From contig JANQYI010000015.1 in the NCBI GenBank assembly GCA_030728985.1, positions 189,614-253,613 on the forward strand: 64,000 nt of DNA, written 5' to 3'. The translations under genes were made by a program, and so were the position numbers. The notes under the pieces were generated by a model, which made no database searches, was not told the origin of the DNA, and saw only the letters and a program-made list of their open reading frames with translations. The DNA is from Burkholderiaceae bacterium (GTDB taxonomy: Bacteria > Pseudomonadota > Gammaproteobacteria > Burkholderiales > Burkholderiaceae_B). This document shows, piece after piece, positions 62,670-64,000 of this stretch. How positions within the stretch are numbered: the first letter of the stretch is position 1; each line of letters begins with the position of its first letter.

Positions 62670-63059
62670 TTGACCGATTACTCCGCCTTACCCTTTCGTA
62701 AAAGACCGCGCCATCACTACACGCTTGAGTTTAAGCGCAAAGCTATTGATCAGACGCTGCAACCCAATGCATCAGCCGCCGCAGTTGCATTGGCCCTTGG
62801 CATGAATGCTAATTTACTATTACGTTGGCGACGTGATTACCTCAGTGGCAAACTTGGCAAAGTCAAGCAGACCTCATTTGTCCCTGTAAGAGTATCTCAC
62901 CCGGCTGATGCCACGGTGATTGAGAGAGAGTCTCCAGCGTCTGCACAACAAAATCATGGTGATACGATCGAAATCTTATTCGATCATATTAAGTTACGCA
63001 TCAATGGTCGACCAGATGCGCATACTTTAAGAACTGTGATTGAGTCTTTGCGATCATGA
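62670..63059 (+). CDS. tnpA: IS66-family accessory protein TnpA
   Basis: Small DNA-binding protein of 129 residues needed for IS66-type transposition. The N-terminal helix-turn-helix of the IS3/IS911 type is seen as HYTLEFKRKAIDQTL and SAAAVALALGMNANLLLRWRRDY. The start appears to be TTG 62670, as no ATG fits the family N terminus; the initiation region is covered by a hairpin. The stop overlaps the tnpB ATG. Confidence 0.9.
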   Translation: MTDYSALPFRKRPRHHYTLEFKRKAIDQTLQPNASAAAVALALGMNANLLLRWRRDYLSGKLGKVKQTSFVPVRVSHPADATVIERESPASAQQNHGDTIEILFDHIKLRINGRPDAHTLRTVIESLRS

Positions 63060-63400
63060 TCAGTCTTGCCTCTGGAACTCGGGTTTGGATTGCAGCAGGT
63101 GTCACTGACATGCGTCGAGGATTCGATGGTCTTGCTGCATTAGTGCAGGGCTCATTGCGTGAGGATCCCTTCAGTGGTCACGTGTTTGTGTTCCGTGGTC
63201 GTAAAGGTGATCGCATCAAAGTGCTTTGGTGGAGTGGCGATGGTATGTGCATGTTTGCAAAGCGTCTTGAGCAAGGTCACTTCGTATGGCCAGAGGCGGC
63301 GAGTGGGAGCGTTCATTTAACTGCAGCGCAACTCTCTATGTTGCTCGAAGGCATTGATTGGAGACGGCCTATTCGCACACATAAACCGACACAGGTTTGA
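63056..63400 (+). CDS. tnpB: IS66-family accessory protein TnpB
   Basis: Second IS66 protein, 114 residues, essential for full transposition though its action is unclear. The sequence is highly typical: VWIAAGVTDMRRGFDGLAAL, GHVFVFRGRKGDRIKVLWW, GDGMCMFAKRLEQGHFVWP and LSMLLEGIDWRRP. ATGA overlap with tnpA indicates coupled translation. Confidence 0.96.
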   Translation: MISLASGTRVWIAAGVTDMRRGFDGLAALVQGSLREDPFSGHVFVFRGRKGDRIKVLWWSGDGMCMFAKRLEQGHFVWPEAASGSVHLTAAQLSMLLEGIDWRRPIRTHKPTQV

Positions 63401-63502
63401 TATTTTGTATTAATACGACAGTTCGCTAAGAGCCGCATTTTAATTGGCTTTAGATGCGAAAATAAATTGAATGCATGAAGTGCATTTGATAAAATAATAG
63501 CT

Positions 63503-64000
63503 ATGCAAACGAGCTCTCAACTCCCAACAACAGTCGCCGAATTACAGGCGATGTTGTCGGCCCAGTTTGCTGCAATCACTTCGCTCACAACTGAGCGAGA
63601 TACATATAAAAAAGACATTGCTGAACTACGACTGAGCAAGATCAGCGACAGCGAGGAAATCAAGCGCTTGAGCTTACTCATCGCAAAGCTCAAGCGTATG
63701 GTGTTCGGTCAGAAGTCCGAGAAGCTGAGCATTCAAATCGCCCAACTCGAACTTGAGCTCGAAGAGCTGCACATTACCCAAGGCCTAAAGCTTCCTCTTG
63801 TTGAAGTTACCGAGTTCATCGAGCCGATTGAGCGCAGCGCACCTAAGCGTCGTCCCTTGCCCGAGCACCTGCCAAGAGATATTCATACGCATATGCCTGC
63901 CGAGGCTGCTTGCCCCGATTGCGGTGGGGACTGGAAAATGCTCGGTGAAGACATCAGCGAGATTCTTGAGTACATCCCTGCGAGTTATCGTGTCATTCGT
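63503..64000 (+). CDS. tnpC: IS66-family transposase TnpC, N-terminal part (cut by window end)
   Basis: The catalytic DDE transposase begins at ATG 63503 and stays open for 166 codons to the window end; full proteins have about 500 residues. The N-terminal leucine-rich coiled coil (IKRLSLLIAKLKRMVFGQKSEKL) is the usual IS66 dimer and DNA-binding region. The zinc-finger part with ACPDCGGDW follows, then LEYIPASYRVIR. The DDE residues lie beyond the window, so whether the element is intact cannot be judged. Confidence 0.93.
   Translation, partial: MQTSSQLPTTVAELQAMLSAQFAAITSLTTERDTYKKDIAELRLSKISDSEEIKRLSLLIAKLKRMVFGQKSEKLSIQIAQLELELEELHITQGLKLPLVEVTEFIEPIERSAPKRRPLPEHLPRDIHTHMPAEAACPDCGGDWKMLGEDISEILEYIPASYRVIR

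Larger units (their letters stand above)
62587..64000 (+). mobile_element. IS66-family insertion sequence (left part, cut by window end)
   Basis: The element starts at a terminal GTAAGCGTCC, the typical IS66-family end, and carries the family's three genes in order: tnpA, tnpB (ATGA overlap) and the beginning of tnpC. The 102-base gap between tnpB and tnpC contains a short palindrome (GTATTAATAC, 63407-63416) and a small hairpin (AATGCA/TGCATT, 63470-63486). IS66 elements usually make 8-base target duplications; the left flank is CTAAGAAA (62579-62586), to be compared with the right flank beyond the window. Confidence 0.9.

Noticed and set aside
1-64000. tRNA, rRNA, tmRNA or riboswitch genes
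   Set aside because: I looked at the intergenic gaps and saw no cloverleaf, tmRNA-like end or known riboswitch core; most gaps are too short.

Overview
The window reads as chromosomal DNA of a betaproteobacterium of the order Burkholderiales, probably near Alcaligenaceae. The evidence is the order rpsB-tsf-pyrH-frr-uppS-cdsA-dxr-rseP-bamA-skp-lpxD-fabZ-lpxA-lpxB-rnhB-SpoU, then ppsR/ppsA, and the ygfZ/mltG-tmk-holB-tatD-ankyrin block. Family placement is inference from gene order and protein motifs; no database was searched. No tRNA, rRNA or CRISPR array was recognised.

Layout. (1) 1-15017: one long rightward housekeeping series covering translation (rpsB, tsf, frr), UMP kinase, isoprenoid and phospholipid precursors (uppS, cdsA, dxr), envelope assembly (rseP, bamA, skp) and lipid A synthesis (lpxD, fabZ, lpxA, lpxB), ending with RNase HII and a SpoU-type methyltransferase. 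Most genes overlap or are only a few bases apart. (2) 15033-18485: the PEP synthase regulator and PEP synthase, divergent, with a strong terminator after ppsA. (3) 18498-25986: smpB and ratA-ratB, a divergent pair in many proteobacteria, are separated here by an O-acyl-transfer module (MBOAT protein, DHHW protein with an internal 12-bp tandem repeat, GDSL lipoprotein) and a MltD-type lytic transglycosylase. (4) 26033-29264: three translationally coupled valine-degradation genes. (5) 29292-34687: ygfZ divergent from mltG-tmk-holB-tatD, then an AT-rich gap and a secreted ankyrin protein. (6) 34678-42325: accessory metabolism and stress genes (DUF3298-type lipoprotein, glutathione peroxidase, photolyase, peroxiredoxin, crotonase, PanE-like reductase, HpcH/HpaI aldolase, tartrate-dehydrogenase-type enzyme).

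(7) 42444-59123: the most unusual region, an 11-gene, 16.7-kb leftward operon. It encodes SrfA-, SrfB- and SrfC-like proteins (a membrane-anchored protein, an actin/Hsp70-fold ATPase and a dynamin-like GTPase), a membrane protein with a TPR-like tail, and a periplasmic vWA protein that resembles the outer part of the kinase PpkA without any kinase. It continues with an ABC ATPase and FtsX-type permease, an FGE-fold periplasmic protein, two coiled-coil lipoproteins, and a second SrfA-like protein carrying its own vWA domain. The middle genes match in type and order the TagT-TagS-TagR-TagQ envelope-sensing module of type VI secretion loci, but no secretion apparatus gene is present. I infer a stand-alone trans-envelope machine or stress system using two different nucleotide-driven proteins.

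(8) 59293-62336: PuuE-type deacetylase, a small Ala/Gly-rich protein, a threonine-aldolase-family lyase and a Rap1a/Tai-like secreted protein. (9) 62587 to the end: the left part of an IS66-family insertion sequence (inverted repeat, tnpA, tnpB, start of tnpC) cut by the window edge.
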